Positions 19,439 through 28,800 of a stretch of DNA of 64,000 nt are shown here, piece after piece. This stretch comes from Tritrichomonas foetus. Lineage: Eukaryota > Parabasalia > Tritrichomonadida > Tritrichomonadidae. Below the pieces are notes generated by a model that worked only from the letters and a program-made list of their open reading frames with translations, was not told the origin of the DNA and did not search any database. Both the position numbers and the translations under genes were made by a program. Location: NCBI GenBank assembly GCA_001839685.1, contig MLAK01000671.1, forward strand, positions 138,853 to 202,852, given 5' to 3'. Within the stretch, counting starts at the first letter, position 1. Every line of letters starts with the position of its first letter.

Positions 19439-19813
19439 ATTAAGAATATCAGCAATCTGCTGTCTGAGATTTGGATCTAAAGTGACTTGAATTTTGGAAA
19501 ATTTTGTTTTGAAATACTCTGTTTGATCATCGTTTGAAATGTGGGAAACTTTTTTAGAATTTAATTGGCCAAGTGTCTTTAATTGATGGACAAATATACA
19601 TTGAATATCTATCTTTGAAAAATTGATTTCCTTCTGAAATAAAGTAGAACTAAGTGCTCAATCAAAAAAGTGTTCTAATAGATAGTTTTCACTAATCGAA
19701 TTCCAAATATACATGCTTAATGTATTCACACATGTATAAGCTCACTTTTTCGAAAATTAATGTTTTGATGAAAAAAATGTTAACCAATAAAAAATCCTTA
19801 TAATAAGTAATAT

Positions 19814-20974
19814 TTATGTACATTTAACTCTCATAATTGCTTCTCCATTTTCTTCCCACTCCTCCTTCGTGATGCAGAATCTGTCAAACACGTGAGAAGA
19901 AGCAAGAATTGAACCACCAGTCCATACAAGAAAGTCACCAGCCACCATTTTATGCATTGGATACTGAACTTGGACTTGAAAAACTGGATCTGCAATTTTC
20001 TTTGTTTCATTTTTCAGTTTTGCAATAAATGAGTTGAGTGAAGAAAAACCGCCGCTTGAAACAATATTTTTCCACAAATCTCTTTTTTGATCATCAGGCG
20101 ACTCATCAATTGCCATTTTTATCATTTCCGGTACTGGTAGTACATTTTCTGTTGTATCATCTGAATCAATTGGATTGAAATGCAATGCAGAAATTAATTG
20201 CATTTCTGACTTCACATCAATTGGTCTTTGCTCAGGCAAAAAGTAAAGGAAATCTTCTTCAATTGTATTTTTAGCAAATGTACAGCAGTTATGAATAATG
20301 TCAGTCGATAGTTTTCTTTGATGGAGTAAATTTTGACCATCGCTGATATCTGCATTTTTCGGTAAAAGTGAAATTGACCTTACATTTAACTGCTCACAGA
20401 GCAATTGAGAGAGACCAAAACCTCCAATTGGATGAATTTTCGCATTTGCGTATTGAACCTTTCCATCAATCACTGGCAAGATTCTGAATGATGACCAGCC
20501 AAAATCAACAACTAGAGCTGTTTGTAAACAATGGGCGTATGTTGAAAGTGTTGCATCAGGTGAAATGCAAATCCCTGGATTCCCCATCGCTTCGAATCCG
20601 ATCTCACAGAGCGTTTTCTGCCATTGTCTGCTGTGGTCTGTTGATACGAGATGCGCTGGCTGAGTGAAAAGACAGAACCTCTCCCTTGGGTCGACTGATA
20701 GTTGATCGTATGACCAACTCAAAAAGCTGGAAAAAAGCCCTGCGTCTGAAATTGTATAAGATTCGTCAATTAATGGAGCAACTTCATATTTATTGGATGT
20801 CGTGTAAAGAAACTGATCGTTATAATAAAATTCGATATTTTCATCGACTGTTTTATTTGCAACAAATGACGGCTGAGAAATTACTGGGAATCCTTCACCA
20901 GCATGACCGACACGAATCATTGCCGAGCCAATGTCATAAACAACTGTGCTATAAATATTCGGCTCGCAATTCAT
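19814..20974 (-). CDS. Actin-related protein (386 aa)
   Basis: Actin fold, close to actin in length. The first phosphate-loop region reads VVYDIGSAMIRVGHAGEGFP (actin: D-x-G-S-G-x-x-K-x-G-x-A-G). The second reads VVDFGWSSFRILPVIDG, where actin has D-S-G-D-G; the second acidic residue is lost, so normal ATP hydrolysis is unlikely. The C-terminus keeps WTGGSILAS, the actin signature WIGGSILAS. This fits a divergent Arp, of the chromatin-remodeller (Arp4-like) or dynactin class, rather than conventional actin; subclass undecided. ATG at 20972-20974 (CAT on +). TTTAAACG (reverse) lies directly upstream at 20976-20983. Confidence 0.8.
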   Translation of the reverse strand: MNCEPNIYSTVVYDIGSAMIRVGHAGEGFPVISQPSFVANKTVDENIEFYYNDQFLYTTSNKYEVAPLIDESYTISDAGLFSSFLSWSYDQLSVDPRERFCLFTQPAHLVSTDHSRQWQKTLCEIGFEAMGNPGICISPDATLSTYAHCLQTALVVDFGWSSFRILPVIDGKVQYANAKIHPIGGFGLSQLLCEQLNVRSISLLPKNADISDGQNLLHQRKLSTDIIHNCCTFAKNTIEEDFLYFLPEQRPIDVKSEMQLISALHFNPIDSDDTTENVLPVPEMIKMAIDESPDDQKRDLWKNIVSSGGFSSLNSFIAKLKNETKKIADPVFQVQVQYPMHKMVAGDFLVWTGGSILASSHVFDRFCITKEEWEENGEAIMRVKCT

Positions 20975-22128
20975 TTTTAAACGAGCGCCAAATTAAAATG
21001 CCATCATGCACTTTTTCATAGAAAAAAATCTGGAATGCTAACTTTTTCACATATAATCTAAACTAATAAAAATGTTAATAATGTCTGGTCTGAGATAGTT
21101 ATTCATTAAAAATATCTCAGTGTGATTAAGATCTTAAACTGTTGTAGGCGGAGAATATGATGCAGTACATGTTATAATTGTTTTTTTCACATAAAATTTA
21201 GATATCATGATCGAGAACGGTGACTCTGTGACTGAATTCATACCTATTGAATTCAAATATAATTCACTGATTTTCATGTGTTTCTCTTCATAGAACACAT
21301 TTTTACAGCTTGCCTATGCAGATTTCTTGCATGACTTCTGTGATCATCAAGTCCTTGATATGGCAAAGTGACAGTCAATGGTGAGTCTTATATGTGTACA
21401 AGAAAATATATCAATTATGTTTATTACTTATTATGTAGGATTCGCGTTTATATCCTAAATGATTTTGAAAAATGAAAAGCGTGGGCATAAGGAAAATCGA
21501 TGAATTAGGATTAACACATGATCTTATTTCAGCACTGCATAATCTTCTCGAAAATGTCTTTTAACATCTCTGAACTTCTTCTAATTATTTATCATCTCTT
21601 TCAAAAATCATTAAGATTATCTTAAGATCCATGAACTGGAGACTGAGTGTCCAGTACTTGGCTACAAAGGTCTTTTAAATAACTTCATTATTAGATTGTT
21701 ATTTATATTGGCCCATCAAAAATGTAAAATAAATCTAGATTTTTGTTTGTTTTTCGATTTTTCCGAACACTTGAATGGGTAATACAGTTGAATTGGTATG
21801 GTTTATGAACTGGAGAATTGTTGATAAATACTTGAAGGAAATGGAGAAACATATCGAAATATTTCACATTGAAATGAATAATTTACGGTATGATGTGCAT
21901 GTAGTTTAGTTTCACAAGAAATGAAGTGAAAATTTACATTTGAAAACTTGAAAACAAGATGATGTTTATGAAAAATCAAAGGAATCATTTCAACTTCGAA
22001 AAAAGAGAAACAAAGGCCAGTCGGTAGCGCCATACTACCCTAATTAAACTCTTCGAGAAATTTCATCAATCAAAATATTGAAAAGAAAAAAAGGTCAAAC
22101 ATAAGGCTAAAAACTTTACATCAATCAA
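20975..22128. other. Intergenic spacer (1.15 kb) with possible coding remnants
   Basis: T-rich boxes CACTTTTTCATAG (from 21009) and CTAACTTTTTCACATA (about 21038-21053) may serve the actin-related gene. A short open frame at 21472-21564 has protein-like composition (IRKIDELGLTHDLISALHNL), and one near 21610-21680 does too, but neither can be called a gene. TGAATTC occurs twice in inverted form near 21231-21256. No RNA gene was recognised. Confidence 0.45.
20976..20983 (-). promoter_or_regulatory. TTTAAACG motif, reverse orientation (CGTTTAAA)
   Basis: Immediately upstream of the ATG of the actin-related gene; on the coding strand the sequence reads CGTTTAAA. Confidence 0.35.
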
Positions 22129-22857
22129 TTAATCGAGGAGAGGATTTTGCAAGGCGCATATTTGTTGGCAACCATCAAGTCCCTGTTCATTCAAACCCGA
22201 ACGGTGGAAGTTTAGAACCTCTCTGGAGTCGATTTCAATCACGCGCTTCTTCCATTCCTTTAAAACTCGACCAAACTCGCTCTCACTCATTCCCATTGCA
22301 CAGAAGAATGGCTGTGAACGCATCACAGAGAAACCGGCTGCATAGAGTCCGGCCAATGTCTGATAGAATATTCCATCGACGCTGGTCAAGTTCGATCCGT
22401 GTGAGAAATTTGCGTTTGGCGAGCCAGTCGTGATACAAAGCATGATTTTCTTACCTCGATTGGGCCCATTATCGTAATATGACGAATTCGGATTTCTGAC
22501 GGCCGTGGCGCATAAAACCTTCTCCATCCAGGCATAGAAGACTGCTGGGAAGTTCAGCCACCACATCGGGCCGCACGCAATGACGTGTGTCGCCCAATCC
22601 AAATTATCGCATTGTTCTTCGATTTCTTTGGATTGGTTATTTCTGCGGAATTCTGAATAGCAGTTGAATCTCGATTTATCGTGGATTTTGACGAAGTCTT
22701 CTTCTCGCAGGCATTTATCGAATCCGCAACGAACGAGATCAACAACGCGAACTTCGTGGCCTGCTTCTGTGAGAGCTTGCTTAGAGGCCTCGGCGACTTG
22801 GTGAGCGTGGCTTTTTCCTTTTGTATCGGAGTGAGCAATGAGAATTAAAACTCGCAT
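22129..22857 (-). CDS. NAD(P)H:quinone oxidoreductase-like flavoprotein (242 aa)
   Basis: Flavodoxin-like fold of the NQO/modulator-of-drug-activity family (Flavodoxin_2). The start MRVLILIAHSDTKGKSHA is the typical first beta strand plus FMN/FAD phosphate loop. GPMWWLNFPAVFYAWMEKVL fits the family signature P-x-W-W-x-x-P-A-x-x-x-x-W-x-D/E-R/K-V, and ITTGSPNANFSHG is a second cofactor-binding loop. The enzyme presumably reduces quinones or similar acceptors with NAD(P)H, relevant to redox balance in a microaerophile. The frame is open 23 codons further upstream via a TTG, but the ATG at 22857 starts the domain. AACTTTTTGAAT and initiator-like TTCATTTC lie upstream on the coding strand. Confidence 0.88.
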   Translation of the reverse strand: MRVLILIAHSDTKGKSHAHQVAEASKQALTEAGHEVRVVDLVRCGFDKCLREEDFVKIHDKSRFNCYSEFRRNNQSKEIEEQCDNLDWATHVIACGPMWWLNFPAVFYAWMEKVLCATAVRNPNSSYYDNGPNRGKKIMLCITTGSPNANFSHGSNLTSVDGIFYQTLAGLYAAGFSVMRSQPFFCAMGMSESEFGRVLKEWKKRVIEIDSREVLNFHRSGLNEQGLDGCQQICALQNPLLD

Positions 22858-23252
22858 TTTTGAAATGAAGTGAAGTGGATCATTCAAAAAGTTAATATAT
22901 TTAAGTGACCAAATAGCAGATGCCAAAATATTTTATGAATCGTTTTCAGAAAATCTGTCATGATAAAAAATACCTCAAAAAAAAATCACATAGCAGTAGT
23001 TAGATTTCTGACTACATATATAAGCATTGCTGTTAAGGCCAAGATGCCTAAAAATTTGGGATAATATTAGGGAGTGAAAATCAATTCTTCATCAATCTTG
23101 GTCACATTAGGGAAATATAGGACCTAAATGAGTTAACATAAATAGAACCTTCTCTTCAATAAATTTATAAAAAAAGTGAAAAAAGAGAAGGATAAAAGAA
23201 GTTAATTTTTATATAAAAAACAAACAAATATAAATTACATGATAGAAGAAAA
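22858..23252. other. Short intergenic spacer
   Basis: AT-rich. A small hairpin is possible at 22996-23015 (GTAGTTAG, ATTT loop, CTGACTAC, one wobble pair). No gene seen. Confidence 0.5.
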
Positions 23253-25409
23253 TTAATCATCAGAACTACTATCTGATGAAAGCGAAAGATAATCATCTGG
23301 AATTGGCATTCCTTTATCTCGATAATATTTCCTGGATTTTTTCTTAAAAATTTTTTGAGATTGTTCTTTGAAAATGTCTTGTGGATTGTATTTTGGCTGG
23401 TATTCCTTTAATTGAGATTGTTCTTGTTCGTCATCTTCGTCAGATGAAGATTCAGGTTCGATTGAGAAAAAAGTATTTTCTGAAGGTTGCTCATTTCCAA
23501 GATCTAACGTTTTTAACAGTAAAGAGTTATAATCTGTTTTTTCTTTCTTCCGTTGGCGAATTTCCATTGGAGGCCTTTTTTCATGACTCTTATTCGAATG
23601 TTTTTTCGAATGATTGCCAATATTTTGAGAGATGGAAATGACTTGAACATCATCAGATGTTGATGAATCGCTGTCTGACGAAGAAGAAAACTGTGATGCT
23701 GTATATTCTTTTGATGGCACTAATCTCCGTGATTGAGTAGAATTTCTTTGTGGTGATGAACGATTATGGTTATGTTGATATCTATTTCTGGCTTGCTCTT
23801 CATTTCCATTTTGAGTGAGTGAATGTTTGTTTCTTAAATCATCAATTATTGTAACAGATTGTTCAGAATCTGAATCAGAAACAAGTTTAGAATTATAACT
23901 ATCATTATTCGAACTTGAAGAAGAAGAAATGTGAAATTCATCAGAAGAATCGCTTTTATGGCTATTTTTTGTTTTGAGAGAAATATTTTTTGCATCTTTA
24001 GAAGGACTCAAATTTCTAGTATTTATTCGGTTTTGCTTATCACTTGGCATTTCTTCTTCCAAGATAATTTCATGTGAATCAGATTCATATAAAGAGGGTA
24101 TATCATCATTAGGAGATTCAAAATCATTCTCACGATTGACATGATTTAAATCATTCAAATCCCTTTCTTTCATATTATTTAATTCATTATTATTACCGTT
24201 ATTTCTATGAATATTTGTATTAGTATTATGGCTATCAAAATTATTAGATTTGTGATTTCCATAATAACTGAAACTATTTCTACTATTATGATCATTATCG
24301 ATATTGCTATGGTTATTGTGATTATAATTGCTAAAATGATTATTATTATTATTGTTATTGTTATAATCATTATGATTGTGAAGATGATAATCATTTTGAT
24401 GATTATTGTTATTATAATTGTTGAGGCGATCGTTCGAGATGTTGTTTTGATTGTGATTTTGATCAGTAGTTTGGTTGTTGGATTGGTTTTGTCTTTCTTT
24501 TCTCCTTTCTCTTGCCCAAGATGGAATTCCAGTATTTTTGAGCACTTTCAATAAAACTTCAGATGAATGAAAATTTTCTAAATTCAAATGTCCATGAAAA
24601 CAATCAAGAAACTTTTGATTTCGTTTTTCGTAAGGCGATATTCCTTCTTCAAACATGGCCATTTCTTCTTCAGTCACTTCATACTTAATATTCACTTCAT
24701 CACACGAAAACCAAATGTATTGGAACTTACCAATGAAGTTTTTTCCATCCCATTTTATGACATTTATATGAGAGTTCCAAAAAACGATGTTTGAACAGGT
24801 TGTTGAAAGACCTTCTTGTTTAAAAGGGACAGTTGGTGCTTTATAATTTTGTGGCATCAAATGGTTGAGTTTTTCTTGACTATTCAAACCAGGATGTAAT
24901 GCCAAATTTTCGTAGTCAATGTGTGGATAAGTTTTCAGGAGAATTTTAGCTTTATCTTTTTTTAAATCTAAAACTTGGGCAATTTGATCATGGAATTCTG
25001 GATTAGAAATCGTTACTATTTGTCCGGGATGAAAATGAAGACATTTGACAGGATTACAAAAATAATTTTCGAGGGATTTAATTTGAATCATTGAAAGCTG
25101 TTTCGGAATGGCGCCTATTCCAGAAATATGTTTTAATGTCATTTGGATCGATTTTAAGCTACTGGCTTCGATGTAAACTCGGTCGATATTATCTGGTAAA
25201 ATAAACGCTGAATAGATCGAATTTTGGAAAACGTGTGGAAGGAGTTGCAATAAGGCGTGTAAAACAGGAAGTCCATAGCCAGTTGGAGCGTCGAATATAT
25301 ATAATGGATATTGTTTCGTAAAATTCGGAAAAGGTTGCGAAATATTTGGAAAGGCGTCATGATCCATAAAGTTTGGTCGAATCACATTCTGTGACATCGC
25401 CTTTTCCAT
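23253..25409 (-). CDS. Spt5-like transcription elongation factor, shortened (718 aa)
   Basis: Residues about 35-118 fit the Spt5 NGN domain, which binds the RNA polymerase II clamp: IYSAFILPDNIDRVYIEA corresponds to the canonical I-x-S-A-x-x-x-D-x-x-x-G-Y-I-Y-V-E-A pattern, and MIQIKSLENYF to the MVPIKEM segment. Residues about 126-168 are a KOW motif (HPGQIVTISNPEFHDQIAQV, then ILLKTYPHIDYENL, the Spt5 pattern K-x-I-P-R-I-D-Y). The following segment (KFQYIWFSCDEVNIKYEVTEEEM) resembles the Spt5 inter-KOW linker. Further KOW domains are not visible; instead there is an Asn/His-rich region (residues ~305-400) and a Ser/Asp/Glu-rich C-terminus. Predicted nuclear. ATG at 25407-25409 on + (CAT). 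Confidence 0.78.
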   Translation of the reverse strand: MEKAMSQNVIRPNFMDHDAFPNISQPFPNFTKQYPLYIFDAPTGYGLPVLHALLQLLPHVFQNSIYSAFILPDNIDRVYIEASSLKSIQMTLKHISGIGAIPKQLSMIQIKSLENYFCNPVKCLHFHPGQIVTISNPEFHDQIAQVLDLKKDKAKILLKTYPHIDYENLALHPGLNSQEKLNHLMPQNYKAPTVPFKQEGLSTTCSNIVFWNSHINVIKWDGKNFIGKFQYIWFSCDEVNIKYEVTEEEMAMFEEGISPYEKRNQKFLDCFHGHLNLENFHSSEVLLKVLKNTGIPSWARERRKERQNQSNNQTTDQNHNQNNISNDRLNNYNNNNHQNDYHLHNHNDYNNNNNNNNHFSNYNHNNHSNIDNDHNSRNSFSYYGNHKSNNFDSHNTNTNIHRNNGNNNELNNMKERDLNDLNHVNRENDFESPNDDIPSLYESDSHEIILEEEMPSDKQNRINTRNLSPSKDAKNISLKTKNSHKSDSSDEFHISSSSSSNNDSYNSKLVSDSDSEQSVTIIDDLRNKHSLTQNGNEEQARNRYQHNHNRSSPQRNSTQSRRLVPSKEYTASQFSSSSDSDSSTSDDVQVISISQNIGNHSKKHSNKSHEKRPPMEIRQRKKEKTDYNSLLLKTLDLGNEQPSENTFFSIEPESSSDEDDEQEQSQLKEYQPKYNPQDIFKEQSQKIFKKKSRKYYRDKGMPIPDDYLSLSSDSSSDD
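24175..24480 (-). repeat. Asn/His codon low-complexity region
   Basis: AAY-codon-rich tract encoding runs of Asn mixed with His, Tyr and Asp inside the Spt5-like gene. Antisense open frames rich in Ile over this stretch are composition artefacts. Confidence 0.85.
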
Positions 25410-25861
25410 TCAGAAAATGACAATTTTCGAATTTTCAAAAATGAAATGGATTTTTTTTCAAGCGAAATTTGGTCGAGAAACATCAAAAATTCGTCACCTC
25501 ATTTTTCGAGCTCATTTCCATCAATGAAATAAAGAAATATCTCAGTAAAAGATAGATATGTCTCTACATAATGTAGACTGCATTTCGACCAAGCTTGATA
25601 AAGATTACGACCAAATTCGGCCATTTCAAAAGATATAAATGAATTTCTTCTCTACATAATGAATTTTAACTTCTGGTTTATGTTTTGGCCATAATGTAGA
25701 GGTATAAAGATAGATTGTTTAAATTAGGATTCAGAACAATAAAGAGAGAAATAAATTGTCTTCCTGTTTCTCCAAATTATTGAAATATTTCAATGAGAAA
25801 AAGTAGTGAAAAAGAAAATATACATGCATATTTATTGATAAAAATATAGTTCTAATAATTT
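25410..25861. other. Spacer with a triplicated 12-mer
   Basis: CTCTACATAATG occurs at 25562-25573 and 25650-25661, and its near reverse complement CATAATGTAGAG at 25690-25701. Two short segments starting with GACCAA also recur. No gene recognised. The spacer lies upstream of the Spt5-like gene and downstream of the Crinkler/RHS-like gene. Confidence 0.5.
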
Positions 25862-28800
25862 TCAATAATCAGGGTGATATGATTTTCGGATATCATCAAG
25901 CTCTGAATCAATTAATTGAGTATTACAGAATTGTTGACAATACAATCGAAGTAGATTTTTTCTTTGTTTCAGAGTTTCTTTTGAGTCTACCATTGAGCAT
26001 AGAATTTCTACATTTGGGAGTGTAGAAATAATTTCTAATACATTATCATGATTAGCGGGTTTAATGAAGTTTATTGTTTCAGAAGGGGGATCTTGTCTAA
26101 GATAAATTATCGTTGCTTTCTTAAAATAATAATCATTTGTTTTTGAATTCTGAAATTGTTGTAAAAGTGCCTTCAAATATTTACTTGTAAATGAGTGTTC
26201 CCTGGCTATTGTATCCTGAAATATAAATAAATGTTTATTATGTGCTAATAAATGATCATAAAATAGTGTGCCTGGTGGAGCATCATATGGTTGATAATAA
26301 TTTGCGGTGTTATTTCGAATACTTTTACAAATTTCAATAACATTGGGAGCTTTGTCTTCAATTGTAGTACACGCATTTAACATGATTGAGAAGAGTTTTG
26401 ACATGAATAGAGAATTATCACTGTCATTTTTTAATATTTTTCTACATTGAAGTACAATGCATGATTCTTTCAAAAAAACTTTTGCTGAATTCTCAAATCC
26501 TAGTCCTTTCTCAACTGGCCCAACAAATAATGCACTCAATATGTGAATCATGTTTTGCTTGTCGTGTTCAGAATAGCCTTGATAAGAATTTGTCATATAA
26601 AGCCAGGCATCATATGATGTTGGTATAGCATATTTATATGGATTTTGTGTTTCCAATGGTTTAGGCGGGGAAATTATAAATAATAATTTTTTCTCTTTGA
26701 TGATATTATTCAAAAAATGAGAGTCTTTAGTAACATTCACCTCCAGAAAAATGGAATCATTTGATTGACTTTTCATTTTTTCATGAATATGCATTATTGA
26801 ATTTTCATCAAAAGCATATCCTATGACATTTCGCAAGTTAAAATTAATAAGTTTTGCAAGCTGGACAGCATTTCTCATGAATTTATTCAGATTAATTCTT
26901 TTTGTCAATTTCAATATACTAATGAACTCTGAAGCTGTGCAAGTAGGTGCAAAAGTAGCATTTTCATCTCTACTGGAAGTTTGACGCCTGGCATATGAAT
27001 TGCAAATGAAAGATCGAGAAGATTGTTGCTGTGAAACATTTCCATCATAGATAGTAAAATATTCTTTATTGTGAAGATCAAGCGTGATATAGTTTTTATC
27101 ATCTATTTCAAATCCAAAATGTTTAAAAACAAAAATATTTGAGTTAGTTAATGGTATTGGTGTAAAAGAATCAATCAAATATAATTGATAAGGATTAAAT
27201 ATTAAACACTGTGCCTCAATAATTTGTGCAGAGCCAATAATTACGATTCTATTTGTTCGAAGGAAAAAAATGGTTCCTTTTTCCTTATCAACTTGGTCTT
27301 TATCGTAGTAGCGTAATAACAAGATAAGATAATTTATATTTGACAAATAATCGGTTTGTCGAGGAAAAGGTTCGGATTTCCATCTAAGTAATATATATGG
27401 AATAATACTCGATTTTCCAATTCCTGGCGATCCTGTAAGATATCTGTATAGAGAAGTTATTTTGGTAAACTTATGTTGTTCTGAGTCATATTTAAATGAT
27501 GATTCGTAGAATTCAGGATACCAACTCAAGATACGAATACCATACATATTTGCGTAATCAAGATAAATAACATTCCGTCCGAATTGGTTAGGTTCATTTT
27601 CATCTATCTTTGATTTAAGATTTATATAGCTGTTCTCAGGAGAACAAAACATTGACATATAAGCATTAAAATATTTATCTTTAATTGAATTACTTTTGTC
27701 AAAAAAAGTTAGTTTGAGCCATAGAATAGGATATTGACCTGATAAAATATCAAAATTATTAGGTAGTCGAATTTGAAGATAATTAGAGTCGAGTTTAGCA
27801 AATATACAATCTGTATTTAAAAGTGCAATTCCTGATAAAATATTGATGAGTGCTATTTGATGATCATAATTTAATGAAAGAATTGATTGATAAAAATTCT
27901 CGAAGGATGTGGAATGGAAAATTTTTTGTGGATCAGACAAAATATCTACAAATTTTTTGCGTTGGATCAAAATTGTGTTTTGAACATCTCTTATAAGTTG
28001 ATTTTTGTCTTCATGAAGATGAGGTGACTGTAGAGGAATGCCTTGCTTATTGTATAGTATTTTTGTACATTTTATTGAACTTTTTTTAATTAATTTTAGA
28101 AATTCTTCAAAATCATATTCTGAATAATTTGAAGGGCATTTTTGTTCGAGTATTGTTGGGTTATTTTGATAATGAAAGAAAAGATTAATCAAATTTATTC
28201 CTCTTATAATCTGTTTGTGGTAGCTAGAATTGATAAAGTATAATAGTGTTAAAATTTTTTGTTGTATATCGTCATCTTGAATTTTGGATATATAATCAGG
28301 ATTTATCATACTGAAGATTTGTCTCAAAATGTTTTGTGAATTGGAATTTGGTCCAAAAATATGTAAAATGTTGTTAATTAACAATTCATTTTCTTGCCAT
28401 TTATCTCCTTTTATTATTGCCGAAGAAAATGATTGAAGAAAATCAAGAAGTTTTTGTTGTGTTGTTGGTATTTCAATATTTGGTTCCTTTACTGGAAAAA
28501 ATTGCAAAAGATTTTTAAGATTGCTCTGAAATTCAGGGCAGCAAAAATCTTGCCAAATAACCTGATTTATCATGCCTCTTTTTTTGATTAGATATAATAA
28601 ATTGATTAAATTTAAAATATCATTAATTTTCTTCTGGTATGAAGGTAGGAAAAGATAAATAATACTTGATACCATTTGCTGGATTTCGGGATTCAATAAA
28701 GCATGAAGTTTCTCTGGTTCCAGAACTTGTTTGAATATGTGGAAGTAATTATTTGGATTATTTTCAGATAATAAAGCTAATAGATCTAAAAAGTTGGGTA

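Noticed and set aside
22858..22926. TTG-initiated extension of the NQO-like gene
   Set aside because: The extra 23 codons overlap promoter-like boxes and precede the usual first beta strand at the ATG at 22857.
24179..24554. Ile-rich frames on both strands
   Set aside because: They are shadow frames of the Asn-codon repeat in the Spt5-like gene.
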